DNA of 32,236 nt from Lachnospiraceae bacterium UBA7110 (GTDB lineage: Bacteria > Bacillota > Clostridia > Lachnospirales > Lachnospiraceae). The notes beneath the pieces were generated by a model. It was not told where the DNA came from. It saw only the letters and a list, made by a program, of their open reading frames with translations, and did not search any database. The DNA lies in NCBI GenBank assembly GCA_002492295.1, contig DKYC01000169.1, positions 1 to 32,236 of the forward strand. The letters are read 5' to 3'. Made by a program: the position numbers and the translations under genes. The stretch's first letter is position 1; each line of letters starts with the position of its first letter. This document shows, in pieces, positions 1 through 9,100 of this stretch.

Positions 1-17
1 ATATCTCTCCCTTTCAA

Positions 18-353
18 CTATTCAAATACGACACAGGTCATGGTCTGATTCAGGAACTGGTCGTTATAATGCTCCCCGTAGCCAAATAATCCTGCATGGT
101 TTCCAAGCGTACCCATCGTATCCAGATACTGCTGCAGTTCACCGTTTTGCTGGAAATACAGGTAACGGAACAGACAGTTTATGGAAAAAACCGCTGACAC
201 ACGGGTAAAATCCCGTTTAATTTGTGAGATGGTTTCTCCCACAATCCGGAACGTATCCTTTGCCTCAAGAATCGTCAGTACATCCGAATCATTGACGGCC
301 CTGAAACAGGAAAGCCCGCTCCCTACCGCTCCTTTCACGGAAACAATACTCAT
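18..353 (-). pseudogene. FIST C-terminal domain fragment, downstream of an in-frame TAG
   Basis: This stretch encodes about 111 residues from the first internal ATG. It lies in exactly the same frame as the FIST gene upstream (393-1079); only a TAG codon at 393-395 separates them, and the frame is open between 392 and 353. The end of the fragment (GYGEHYNDQFLNQT near the C-terminus) and the INCLFRYLYF segment resemble FIST_C domains, a sensory domain thought to bind small ligands. No convincing ribosome site precedes the ATG at 353, so it is probably not translated on its own. Its stop is TAG at 18-20, directly followed by a GAAAGGGAG-like ribosome site at the window edge, so another minus-strand gene probably begins just outside. 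Without the internal TAG the gene would encode about 352 residues, a usual FIST length. Confidence 0.7.
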
Positions 354-392
354 ATCGGTTCCGATAATCTTACCGAAAGGATTTTTGAACGT

Positions 393-1079
393 CTAGCTTT
401 CTATCGCTTTCTCATCAATTTGCAAGATTTCCGTGTACACCTGCTTTGCCGATCTGCCGTTCAGCTCACCGATATAATACCCGTCCTTCTTGGTCTTGGA
501 GGCAATCAGCCTGTAATCTCCACTGGGCTGGTATATGTTCTCTTTATATATTTTTATTTTGCCCGTGTTGTTTTTGATTACAGCGTAGGCTGACGCATCC
601 TCATAAATTTTTCCGTTGGCGGAAACCTTGCCGGCATCGCCGGTACCGCCTATCAAAGCGGCCTTTTTGTTGTTGAGCACACTGCACATGGTAGTCAGCA
701 CACAGGCATCATTTCCCGTACAGAAATTGATGCAGACGGTATTATTCACAGACGGATTTATTTTTTCCAAATCCTTTTGCAGCCGTCTTATGTATTTTAC
801 AGGCATAGTGGATACCTGCTCCAATACATTTGCCGCAGCCGTAACGCCTTCTGTGTAGGCAACTACCATAACCCCTTTTTCGATTACCTGCCTGTCATAA
901 CCCATGTTGATACATCCGATGCTGGGCACTCCAGGAAACGCAGCCTCAAGCTGTGCCACATGTTCCTCAAACATATCTGCGTTTGACATTAGTATAAGAA
1001 GTGCCGGAGAAGTTATTTTCCCCTCTCTGAGTGCTTCCTGCAAATCCCCGCGCTTGCTTGAACCAATAATTTGCTTCAT
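393..1079 (-). CDS. FIST N-terminal domain protein, truncated by in-frame TAG
   Basis: The product is 228 residues, starts MKQIIGSSKRGDLQEAL and matches the FIST N-terminal domain pattern. That includes the early GxS segment and a glycine-rich ALIGGTGDAG stretch before a YxDASAYAV strand. FIST proteins are cytoplasmic sensory proteins often encoded beside chemotaxis or cyclic-di-GMP proteins. There is no signal peptide or membrane segment. The protein stops at TAG (393-395), and the same frame then continues into the FIST_C part, so this is either a nonsense allele or a readthrough gene. TAG is a normal stop elsewhere in the window (GH36, rubredoxin and LytTR genes), which favours a simple nonsense mutation. 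The ribosome site AAAGGA lies 13 nt or more from the ATG and is weak. A promoter at 1224-1252 gives a leader of about 140 nt. Confidence 0.75.
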   Translation of the reverse strand: MKQIIGSSKRGDLQEALREGKITSPALLILMSNADMFEEHVAQLEAAFPGVPSIGCINMGYDRQVIEKGVMVVAYTEGVTAAANVLEQVSTMPVKYIRRLQKDLEKINPSVNNTVCINFCTGNDACVLTTMCSVLNNKKAALIGGTGDAGKVSANGKIYEDASAYAVIKNNTGKIKIYKENIYQPSGDYRLIASKTKKDGYYIGELNGRSAKQVYTEILQIDEKAIES

Positions 1080-1223
1080 AATGTATGTTCATTCCTTTCG
1101 CTTCGCTTAGGCACAAAATGTTTTCAAAAGCTTTTCGCCCTAAGTATTTTATAATGAAGTCCTTACCTTCCGTATTACTGTCCGAAAATTGTAGGAAGTA
1201 ACGGAACACAAAAAACCTCTATT

Positions 1224-1252
1224 ATTATAAGCAGAAAAACACATTCAAACAA
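1224..1252 (-). promoter_or_regulatory. Promoter of the FIST gene
   Basis: On the minus strand, TTGTTT (1252-1247) and TATAAT (1229-1224) are separated by 17 nt. The -10 is perfect and the -35 partial. Two direct repeats (1259-1298) end 7 bp upstream of the -35, an arrangement typical of activator-dependent promoters. Confidence 0.5.
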
Positions 1253-1258
1253 GATTTT

Positions 1259-1298
1259 GGCACAATTTGTCATTTTTGGGGTACAATTTGTCATCTTT
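1259..1298. repeat. Two direct repeats, 21-bp period, upstream of the FIST promoter
   Basis: ACAATTTGTCAT occurs at 1262-1273 and again at 1283-1294, and the flanking bases also match (GGYACAATTTGTCAT). The 21-bp period places both copies on the same face of the helix. LytTR-family regulators bind paired direct repeats with this kind of spacing, and ACAATTTG loosely resembles their ACANTTNAG half-site, but the match is not exact. The binding protein is unknown. Confidence 0.6.
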
Positions 1299-1598
1299 TC
1301 TCTTTCCATTTTGTCTAGAAAAAACAGGATACTTTTTTCCATAAATCGACACTATATTTTGATTTTCGACATATATTATTAACAAATCAATTTTGAAATC
1401 CAATCAGCACGCTGTTATATTCCATAAAAGCACAAACCCGGCAGCCTGTGTCCAAAAGCATCACCACATTAATTGCAATCTTCTGTGGAATAACCGAAGC
1501 TGACAATCCATACGGTCTTCCTGATAATCCATGACCTGTAAATTGCGGATTTCTGAATGAACATCTAGGGGATATTTCCCATGTGAAAAAGGAGTACC

Positions 1599-2480
1599 AT
1601 GTCTAAAGAAGCGGAATGGAGCAAACACTTTAACATCGGAGTTGATTCCATCGACAATGCACACCGGAAGCTTTTTTCAATCGTACGGAAGCTAATCCAT
1701 TTAAGCAGAGAGGAAAATAACGGACCGTGGGCAAGTGCCGAAGGCATCAAATACTTTAAGAATTATGCTGCAGAACACTTTGCCGATGAGGAAGCTTATA
1801 TGCAGTCAATCGGTTATAAAGATTATGAGATACATAAGCGTCTGCATGACGATATGCGGCATAAAACACTTCCGGCGCTGGAAAAAGAACTTACGGACTC
1901 GAACTACTCACAGGAAGCTATCCAGCATTTTCTTGGCATCTGCCTTGGATGGCTCACTGCCCATATTCTGATTGAAGACCGCGCCATTACAGGCAAAATC
2001 GCAAACAGGTGGAAGACAGATCATGCCGGTGCTGATATGGATGCCCTGGAAAATGCCCTGACCGTCACCATACAGGAAATTTTCAGGTTACAGACAGAAA
2101 TTGTAAGTGAACATTACAGCGGGGAGAATTTCGGGGCCAGTCTGATTATCCGATTAACATATCGTTCAGCACTCAAAAAAGGGGTCCGGATATTCATGAT
2201 TTTGGAAAACAGCCTGGTATTGAGCGCTGTCAGCACCACACTGGGTATGCCGCTGACAAAAATGGATAAGCTGGTAATGAATGCCGGCAAAGAACTTTCT
2301 CTGCGGATTGCGGAACAGCTTGGCATCCATTGCCGGCTGTCCTCACAATATCAATTGGAAAGCAGCCATATCATAGCGTCAGAACAGTTTCGAAAAACGT
2401 TTTATATGGAAGTCTTTGATTACAGCTTACTGCTTAATACCAAAAACGGCTATTTTGCCTTTTGTGTAAAATTAGAATAA
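1599..2480 (+). CDS. Bacteriohemerythrin with CheX-like C-terminal domain
   Basis: The protein has 293 residues. Residues 1-135 form a hemerythrin domain with all seven expected di-iron ligands: H22, H60 and E64 (HFADE), H79 and H83 (HKRLH), H122 and D127 (HILIED). Such domains bind O2 at a non-heme di-iron centre and serve as oxygen sensors or carriers. Residues about 150-293 look like a CheC/CheX-type fold, the family that dephosphorylates CheY-P. The usual ExxN phosphatase signature is not evident: the candidate helix KLVMNAGKELSLRIAEQL has E but no N three residues on. It may therefore bind a partner rather than catalyse. There is no signal peptide, so the protein is cytoplasmic. The start is well set by AAGGAG 8 nt before ATG. 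The hemerythrin assignment is firm; the C-terminal one is an inference from pattern. Confidence 0.88.
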   Translation: MSKEAEWSKHFNIGVDSIDNAHRKLFSIVRKLIHLSREENNGPWASAEGIKYFKNYAAEHFADEEAYMQSIGYKDYEIHKRLHDDMRHKTLPALEKELTDSNYSQEAIQHFLGICLGWLTAHILIEDRAITGKIANRWKTDHAGADMDALENALTVTIQEIFRLQTEIVSEHYSGENFGASLIIRLTYRSALKKGVRIFMILENSLVLSAVSTTLGMPLTKMDKLVMNAGKELSLRIAEQLGIHCRLSSQYQLESSHIIASEQFRKTFYMEVFDYSLLLNTKNGYFAFCVKLE

Positions 2481-2880
2481 GACGTCAGACCACCTCCTAT
2501 CACCTTGCAATACACCACCGGAACAATTGTACAAAAGTACCGACAAGCAATAGAACCATATAGCTTTTTGAAACTAATGATAAAAGCAGGATATCTTCGC
2601 CAAGAATTCCTGCTTTTCATATTTTCTGCAAAATTAGATATGAAATTTTATAGCAATCCAATAAATTATTGCACATGATTGCACGAACGAAACCATCCCA
2701 AACAGTCCGAGGAACATATGGTTGAAAATGCTTTTTCGATTGCATCCGGAAATCCTGACACCTTTCGCACTTTCACTTTTCTTAAATATGCCTTAAGTTT
2801 TTAAAATATAATCCCCCCAAATTACAATCCTTATTTTAAACAATTTCACATGAATAGTATAACATCAATTAACATGTTCA
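2481..2880. other. Convergent intergenic region between hemerythrin and spmA genes
   Basis: These 400 AT-rich bases separate two convergent genes. Apart from the hairpin at 2582-2617, only a 28-codon open frame at 2718-2804 (ATG after GAGGAA) is visible, and it resembles no family with confidence. No RNA gene or repeat was recognised. Confidence 0.5.
2582..2617 (+). terminator. Terminator hairpin after the hemerythrin gene
   Basis: AAAAGCAGGA (2582-2591) is a perfect inverted match to TCCTGCTTTT (2608-2617), with a 16-nt loop. The right arm ends in a short T run. It lies 100 nt beyond the stop codon at 2480 in a convergent intergenic region. Confidence 0.6.
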
Positions 2881-3525
2881 TCAATCGCATTTTCTGCCCA
2901 TTGCTTTACAATAAATCACCGCGACCACTGTACTAAAAAACGTCGCCACAATCGCGGGCGCGATGACTGCTGCCGGATTGGCACTCCCATACTGGCTGCG
3001 ATACGCGATAATATTCACTGGTATCAACTGCAACGACGATATATTCATCACAAGAAACGTACACATCTCATTACTGGCAGTTCTTGCCCCGCAATCTATG
3101 AAACCATTCGCGGCTGATATCCCCACCTTTGCATCCATATATTCACTGTTCCCACGCTCCCGCTCAAGCTCTTCCAGATCGCTCATCGCCCTGAGCCCCG
3201 CCGGTGTCGCCGCCCAACCGAGTCCCAAAATATTCGCTACAAAATTCGCCGACAACGAATCAAATGCCCTGTGCCCTTTCGGAATTTTCGGGAACAGAAA
3301 ACGCATAAACGGTGCTATCGCCTTTGTTAATCCCCCAATAACTCCCGCCTCGCCTGCGACCTCCATCAGCCCTGTCCAGAAAGCGACAATCCCCAGCATT
3401 GATATTCCCAGCGTCACCGCTTCCTTTGCCGATTCCAGTACGGCGTCCGTCACTCCCTGTGTATTTCCTGTAATTACTCCGTAAACAATTCCAATAATCA
3501 GCATTCCGCCCCACAAATAATTCAT
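2881..3525 (-). CDS. spmA: Spore maturation protein A-like membrane protein
   Basis: This 214-residue integral membrane protein resembles SpmA, a nucleoside-recognition ('gate') domain protein. In Bacillus, SpmA and SpmB are needed for dehydration of the spore core. Visible traits are an N-terminal hydrophobic MNYLWGGMLIIGIVYG, a LGISMLGIVAFWTGLM helix, the conserved GLGWAATPAGLRAM segment, and RTASNEMCTFLVMNISSLQLIP, a hallmark stretch of this family. An upstream TTG at 3534 is in frame, but AGAGGT sits 10 nt before the ATG at 3525 and only 1 nt before the TTG, so the ATG was chosen. In most spore formers spmB follows directly; here no spmB is adjacent and the next gene downstream is convergent. 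A related gate-domain transporter role cannot be excluded. Confidence 0.88.
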   Translation of the reverse strand: MNYLWGGMLIIGIVYGVITGNTQGVTDAVLESAKEAVTLGISMLGIVAFWTGLMEVAGEAGVIGGLTKAIAPFMRFLFPKIPKGHRAFDSLSANFVANILGLGWAATPAGLRAMSDLEELERERGNSEYMDAKVGISAANGFIDCGARTASNEMCTFLVMNISSLQLIPVNIIAYRSQYGSANPAAVIAPAIVATFFSTVVAVIYCKAMGRKCD

Positions 3526-3633
3526 TATGCACAATACCTCTTTCCATTTCCATTATTAAAACTTATTCCCGATTCCATAAAAAAGACTACGATAAAAAGA
3601 AAATCCTGGAAGCTTCCTTTTATAAATGTTCTA

Positions 3634-3642
3634 TGATATACT
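3634..3642 (+). promoter_or_regulatory. Extended -10 element of the chemoreceptor gene
   Basis: TGATATACT is an extended -10 (TG-N-TATACT) 43 nt before the GTG start of the chemoreceptor gene. No good -35 lies upstream. No flagellar sigma-type promoter was seen. Confidence 0.4.
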
Positions 3643-3684
3643 AATAAATGATAAAAATACATTAAGAAAAGGAGCGGTTAAAAC

Positions 3685-5664
3685 GTGACAAAAGAAACAA
3701 CAGCTTCTCATAGCCGGAAAGCGAAACGAAGCCTCAACGGAAGGATATTAGGGAGCACAACGCTTAATATTCTAATATTAGTCATTATATGTTGTGCAAT
3801 TATGGCATCCTCCATGCAGACACTGGCAAACAATATTCTTTTGGACAGCCTGCAGCCGATGGCACGGCAATCGGCAAAAACCGTAGAAGCAAATATCCAT
3901 ATGCTGGCGGACCGGATGATGATGATTGCAGGTGACACGCGAATGAGCGTGGCTGCTACACGCAAAGATGTTTTGGCGGAGGCAGCTGAAATTTATGAGC
4001 TGCATACAATTGCCCTCTATGATTTGAACGGGCAGTTATTACAAGAGGTTGGCAGTGCGCCGGAAAGCCTGGACAGCGACTTTTTTGCCCTCCTTCGGGA
4101 AACGGATAATCTGACCACACATTCCTCTACAATCTTTGAAGACAAGTTGGGAATTTCCATGGGTATGCCAGTAAAAGAAAACGGCGAAACCATTCTTTAT
4201 GTTGTAGGTGTTTACAAATATGATACGCTGAATGATGTCATCAGTAGTATTAATTTAGGCAAGAACGGCATCGCATACATGGTCAATCGTGCCGGAACGG
4301 TTGTCGGGCATCCGAATCAGTCCCTTGTTTTAGGCAAAAGTACATTAGCCCAGCTTAGTGGCGGCTCTTCGGAAGCACTAAACAGAGTAACTACCGGCGA
4401 AACCGGTGCTACGGAATTTTCCATTAACGGCGAAGATATGCTGATCGCTTTCTCACCTGTCCGTGGCACGCAATGGGCTTTGATTATCCAAATTCCAAAG
4501 TCGGATTATGATTATTTAATTAACAGGGCAATGTTTGTGGCTGTATTATGTACCATCGCAGTACTATTCCTCTCTATTTTACTGATTCTGCGCCTGTCAC
4601 GCTCTATCTCCCGTCCTGTTAAAAGTGTGACAAAGCGCATGATTGCACTTTCGGACGGTGATTTACATACAGATGTTACGCTAGTGCATTCAAAGGATGA
4701 ACTGGAAGTACTGACACAGACATTAGATGTCACTATAACAAGTGTCAATCGGTACATTTCCGATATCCAACAGGTACTGACACAAATTGCGGACGGCAAT
4801 CTGCTTGTTGAACCACAGGTAGATTATAAAGGAGATTTTTCTTTAATCAAAGGCAGTCTGCAGACAATTATCCAGTCGATGAACGAAACACTTACGGGAT
4901 TCCGCTCTGCAGCGGTCCGTCTTGCAACAATGTCCGACGAGTTAAACAGTCAGTCCGGACAGCTTCATGAGGCTTCTGTAGAACAAAACCAGTCTGCCGA
5001 AGCACTGGTATGCGAAGTGGCCCATGTCAAAGAACAGTTATCCAGCGTCGCAGAAAGCAGCAGCCAGGCAAGCTCTAAGACGGAAGAAATCGCCCAGCGC
5101 ATTCAAAAAGCGAACGCCCAGATGACTACGCTCACCGGTGCGATGGACAATATCAATTCCAATGCGCAGGAAATTACAAAGATTGCCAAAGATATTGAAG
5201 ATATTGCTTTCCAAACCAGCATCTTAGCAATTAACGCCTCTGTAGAAGCCTCCCATGCTGGAAGCGCTGGACGAGGCTTTGCCGTAGTAGCCGAGGAAGT
5301 GAAACGATTAGCGGCAAAAAGCTCCGAAGCTGCTCAAAACGCCGCGGAAATTGTAGGAAATACGACTGGCATTATCCAAACCGGTGTCATGCTGACTTCC
5401 GATACCGCGGACTCTCTGCAGGCGATTTCTTCCGTTTCTGACCAAATCAGTCAAATTTCGGACCAGCTGGTGGCGGCGGTACAGAATCAGGAAAACGCCA
5501 TAACGATTATGGAAGAACGGATTGAAACCATTTCCGCTATCGCCGACCGGAATCTGCAAAATGCCAGCGGAACGGCGCAGTCCAGCGGAATACTGGCAAA
5601 AGAAGCGGTTGCCCTGCAATCCCGCGTAAGGAAGTTTGTTTTGAAGGAGGATTACAACAGATGA
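3685..5664 (+). CDS. Methyl-accepting chemotaxis protein (Cache-HAMP-MA)
   Basis: This 659-residue transmembrane chemoreceptor has a first membrane helix at residues about 27-49 (LNILILVIICCAIMAS). An extracellular double-Cache-type sensor follows to about 278, with NGIAYMVNRAGTVVGHPN as a typical Cache stretch. The second helix is about 281-303, HAMP about 304-357, and the long coiled-coil signalling domain runs to 655. The hairpin tip is present: DIAFQTSILAINASVEAS followed by GRGFAVVAEEVKRLA. It would cluster with CheW/CheA and report an extracellular signal. GTG start with AAGGAG 10 nt upstream. Its TGA overlaps the ATG of the lipoprotein gene (ATGA), so the two are translationally coupled, suggesting the lipoprotein helps sensing. 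The ligand is unknown. Confidence 0.95.
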   Translation: MTKETTASHSRKAKRSLNGRILGSTTLNILILVIICCAIMASSMQTLANNILLDSLQPMARQSAKTVEANIHMLADRMMMIAGDTRMSVAATRKDVLAEAAEIYELHTIALYDLNGQLLQEVGSAPESLDSDFFALLRETDNLTTHSSTIFEDKLGISMGMPVKENGETILYVVGVYKYDTLNDVISSINLGKNGIAYMVNRAGTVVGHPNQSLVLGKSTLAQLSGGSSEALNRVTTGETGATEFSINGEDMLIAFSPVRGTQWALIIQIPKSDYDYLINRAMFVAVLCTIAVLFLSILLILRLSRSISRPVKSVTKRMIALSDGDLHTDVTLVHSKDELEVLTQTLDVTITSVNRYISDIQQVLTQIADGNLLVEPQVDYKGDFSLIKGSLQTIIQSMNETLTGFRSAAVRLATMSDELNSQSGQLHEASVEQNQSAEALVCEVAHVKEQLSSVAESSSQASSKTEEIAQRIQKANAQMTTLTGAMDNINSNAQEITKIAKDIEDIAFQTSILAINASVEASHAGSAGRGFAVVAEEVKRLAAKSSEAAQNAAEIVGNTTGIIQTGVMLTSDTADSLQAISSVSDQISQISDQLVAAVQNQENAITIMEERIETISAIADRNLQNASGTAQSSGILAKEAVALQSRVRKFVLKEDYNR

Positions 5665-6110
5665 AACGAATATTTAGCAAAATACTGATTTTACTGCTGC
5701 TGATAATGTCACTGACAGCCTGCGGCGAGGAGACAAACGGTCTTCAGGACGGCTACTATACTGCCCAGGCTGCCGATTTCCATTTCGGCTGGAAAGAATA
5801 TATTACAATTATGGTTAAGGGTGGAAAAATTGTTTCTGTTGAATACAATGCCGAAAACCCCAGTGGATTTATCAAAAGCTGGGATAATGCTTATATGCAG
5901 ACAATGCTTCACGCTAACGGTACATATCCCAATGAATACACCCGTTATTATGCCGGTCAGCTTTTGGACGGACAGGGCGAAATGCCTATTGATGCAATCA
6001 GCGGCGCAAGTTCCTCATGGGGTTCCTTCCAGAAACTATCTGTGGCAGTGCTGGAACAGGCACGTTTAGGGGATTCCAGTATTGTAGTGGTTAATACCGC
6101 TGAAGAATAA
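5661..6110 (+). CDS. FMN-binding-domain lipoprotein
   Basis: This 149-residue lipoprotein has a lipobox ending SLTAC with C21 as the lipidated cysteine. The mature part matches the FMN-binding domain found in NqrC/RnfG and in extracellular flavoproteins. It has DGYYTAQ..., a strand GGKIVSVEYNAENP, and DAISGASSSW (residues 111-120) at the position of the flavinylation motif (usual form DxxSGAT-x-S/T). The usual Thr is Ser here, so covalent FMN attachment by an ApbE enzyme is possible but not certain. No apbE is in the window. The start overlaps the chemoreceptor stop by 4 nt, and GGAGG lies just before it inside that gene. It probably sits on the outer membrane face beside the receptor's Cache domain as a redox or flavin sensor; that role is an inference. 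Confidence 0.85.
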   Translation: MKRIFSKILILLLLIMSLTACGEETNGLQDGYYTAQAADFHFGWKEYITIMVKGGKIVSVEYNAENPSGFIKSWDNAYMQTMLHANGTYPNEYTRYYAGQLLDGQGEMPIDAISGASSSWGSFQKLSVAVLEQARLGDSSIVVVNTAEE

Positions 6111-6118
6111 CAATGCAT

Positions 6119-6157
6119 AAAAACAAGTAGGGGAAAGAACTTCCCCTACTTGTTTTT
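6119..6157. terminator. Bidirectional terminator between convergent genes
   Basis: A perfect 17-bp stem (6119-6135 with 6141-6157) contains a GTAGGGGAA core, a 5-nt loop, A-rich left end and T-rich right end. It works in principle for both the lipoprotein gene (plus) and the surface-protein gene (minus), whose stop codon lies inside it. Confidence 0.9.
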
Positions 6158-9100
6158 ACTTAGATTCTTTTGTCTCTACCGGTCTTGAACCGATTGTAAA
6201 TTTTGCCGTCTTTGTACCTCCGTATTCCCCTTCGCCCCGAATCGTGACGGTCGCACTGCCTTTTTTTACGTTATTCGTGTAGCCTATAATTTTATAGTCA
6301 TCCGTCTGTAATATTTTCTGCCCAAGTTTCACTTCGAACTGGTTTTCGTCAGGCTCTACCGCACTTCCAGTGTAATACTGTGGTGTCTTTAAGGTAATCT
6401 TTGCTTTGCTGATATCATTTTCCTTTGCAATGATACGGTACTCGCCCATGATACTGTTTGTATAGCTTCCTTTACCCTTTACGGTGATATTTAAAGTAGT
6501 TCCTACAGGTATGATATCTGTGTCTTTTACAGACTCTCCAGCCGCCCTGTTCTCGCCGTTCCCAAGATTTGTATCATATGCATAAGTATAGCTCACTTCT
6601 CTTTCATAGTCTGTCCCTGCTCTCATCACCATTCCGTCCATATCGGTCAGCGTAAATTTCGTTATATGTCCCTTTGCCTTTCCCGTATATCCTTTGTCAT
6701 TGACTAACAGGATTGTTTCTGAGATATCCTTTGCCAGTATCCGGTAGTTCCTGGTGATTTTTCCGCAATAGCTGCCTTTTCCGGTAATAATTGCTGTTGC
6801 ATCTTTTCCGGAAACGGCAGAAGCCGTCTTATTGCCTTTAAAGCTGACTGTGTAGTCTTTTCCCTGTACCAGCCGCTTCCCGTTAAAACTTACCCGGACT
6901 GCAGGTGTGCTTCCGCCTTTCATAAATGTGGTTTCACTGTCAATATCCACATCAATCAGGTTTTCTTCATCCTTATTAATATCGTATTTTCCGCCTTTAT
7001 AAGGGCTTACAATTTTAAAAGTTACCCTCTTTGTTCCGGCATACTCACCCATACCTTTGATAATAACGGATGCCGTACCGATTTCCCTGTTATTTTCATA
7101 AGAAAGCGTATAATCTTTATTTAATTCAAGCTTCTTTTTCAGCTTCACCGTTATCTCAGGCGTTTTATTTTTTCCATCATACGTCTGATTGGGTATTTTC
7201 GTAACGGACGCCTTACTAATCAGCGTTTTTTGGGTAATTGTCAGTGTTATATCCTTTTTGCCTGTATAATTACCCTTTCCTTCTGCCTGTATTACATATT
7301 CTTTGGCTTCTTTATATTCGGACAGATTCTGTATCGTAAAATCCCTGTTGTTTACAAGCTTCTTTTGCAGGTATGTAATGACTGGAACCACCTTCTTTGC
7401 CTTACCTGTATAAGCCAGTGCAATTTCATCAGCGGTCACATCATCGTCTCCAATATCCTTAGGATTAATATTAAAGGTAATACTCTTCTTTGCGTTATAG
7501 TTTCCTTTTCCGGTAATGACAACGGTTGGGGCTTTTGCATCTGTCTTCTTTGCAGCCTTCACATTATTTTTATAAGAAACCGTATAATCTTTCTTTTCAA
7601 TTAAGAGCGTACTTCCATCGTACACACGGAGATTATGCGTCACTGCTTTTCCTGTATATACTGTATCCTGAATGCCAGTCACCCAAATACCCTTTGGTAT
7701 CTCGCCGCTGTCCGGAACATCCTCGGGTGATACATCTCCCCAAAGACTGCCCTTTTCTGCTACTGTATAGTGGAAAGATGCTGCTTCACTGTTCTTATAA
7801 CCGTCTTTGACAGCAATCGCACGAATCGTTATTTCCTGATTTACAATAATTGCATTTTTATATTCCGTACTTGTCTCTGTAGGCATACTCCCATCTGTAG
7901 TATAATAAATCGTAACATTAGACATTGCATGTAAAAGTGCCACTCTCGTACCTTGCTCAAGTACCATTTCTGATTTTAAGCTTGCAAAAGGCGCCGGAAG
8001 TACATCGTATTCAATCCAAACTGCCTTTAAAGTGATATCTTCCGTCACGGGTGTACTGAAATCATATGGCATACCGTTTAAATACCAGCCAGCAAAACGG
8101 TAGCCCGCTTTTGTCGGTTCCTTTGGTTTATCTGCCGTATGATTTTCGTAAACAATGACCGGATCTACCGAGCTTCCTCCATCCGTATCAAAAGTCACGG
8201 TATATGTTTTTAACGGTTCCTGTATACCTTCTACCCTGACGTTACAGGTTGCGCTCTTTCCATAACATGTAGCTGTAATGACTGCCGCACCTTCCGACTT
8301 TGCGGTAACCAGCCCGTTCTCACTTACAGCTGCCACTGTTTCATCCGAACTGCTCCACGAAACCTTTACGTTGCCGGCATCGGCTGTTACGGTTGCAACC
8401 AGCAGAAACGTTTCGTTTTCCTTTAACTGGAGTGACGTTTCATTCAGTGTAATAGAGGAAACATTCGGCAGATTTCCTTCCACTGTTACTTCCAAAGTCA
8501 GCGTATGTTCTTTATTTAAAACGTTTGTTCCGGTAACTGTCGCTTTTCCCGCCTTTATGCCCGTAACCTTTCCAAATTCATCCACTGCTGCCACAGTTTC
8601 ATCGCTGCTTTTCCATGTATAGGAGTTTGCCATAATTTTGTCAAGGTAATAGCTTACAGGAGCATTTAATGTCCTGATAGCAACAGAATACGTTTCTCCC
8701 GGTGTAAGGTTCACGCTGCTTTGTGTAAGGGATGGCGCCACGCGCGATTTTATATATCTCACCTCAAATGTTTTAGACGCAACATCCGATGGTTTCTGCA
8801 GCGTCTCTGCTTTCCCCACGCCAAAGCATTGTGTGAAGGCAAGTCCTCCGCCTGTGTCAGCCACACCGATTCCGATGGAATGAAATTCCGCCCTTAAAAT
8901 ATTTGCCTTATGTCCCTCAGAACTCATCCATGCATTCATTACCTGTGCCGCACTGCCGTATCCCCATGCAATATTTTCTCCGTTCATCTTAGTAGATGCG
9001 GTAAAGCATCTTTGTCCGTTTGGTCTCGTATGGTCGGAAGCATAATATACTTCGCACTCAACCGCCCTCTGCATTGCCGCGTCAAGCAAATCCTTGTCCA

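Larger units (their letters stand above)
1080..1598. other. Intergenic region between divergent FIST and hemerythrin genes
   Basis: No credible gene was found in these 519 bases. The region holds the FIST promoter and the paired direct repeats. The AT-rich stretch 1330-1395 repeats TCGACA-type blocks at about 1347 and 1366 and could carry the hemerythrin promoter, but no clear -35/-10 pair stands out. Bases 1413-1423 (GTTATATTCCA) can pair with 1484-1492 (TGGAATAAC) apart from one bulge, so the hemerythrin leader may fold. No known riboswitch consensus was recognised. Confidence 0.5.

Noticed and set aside
1413..1492. Hemerythrin leader tested by eye against cyclic-di-GMP and cobalamin riboswitches
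   Set aside because: One long-range stem is possible, but conserved core sequences of those classes are absent.
2718..2804. 28-codon open frame after GAGGAA, with a SIASGNPD stretch hinting at an aminotransferase remnant
   Set aside because: Too short and matching no family clearly; could be chance.
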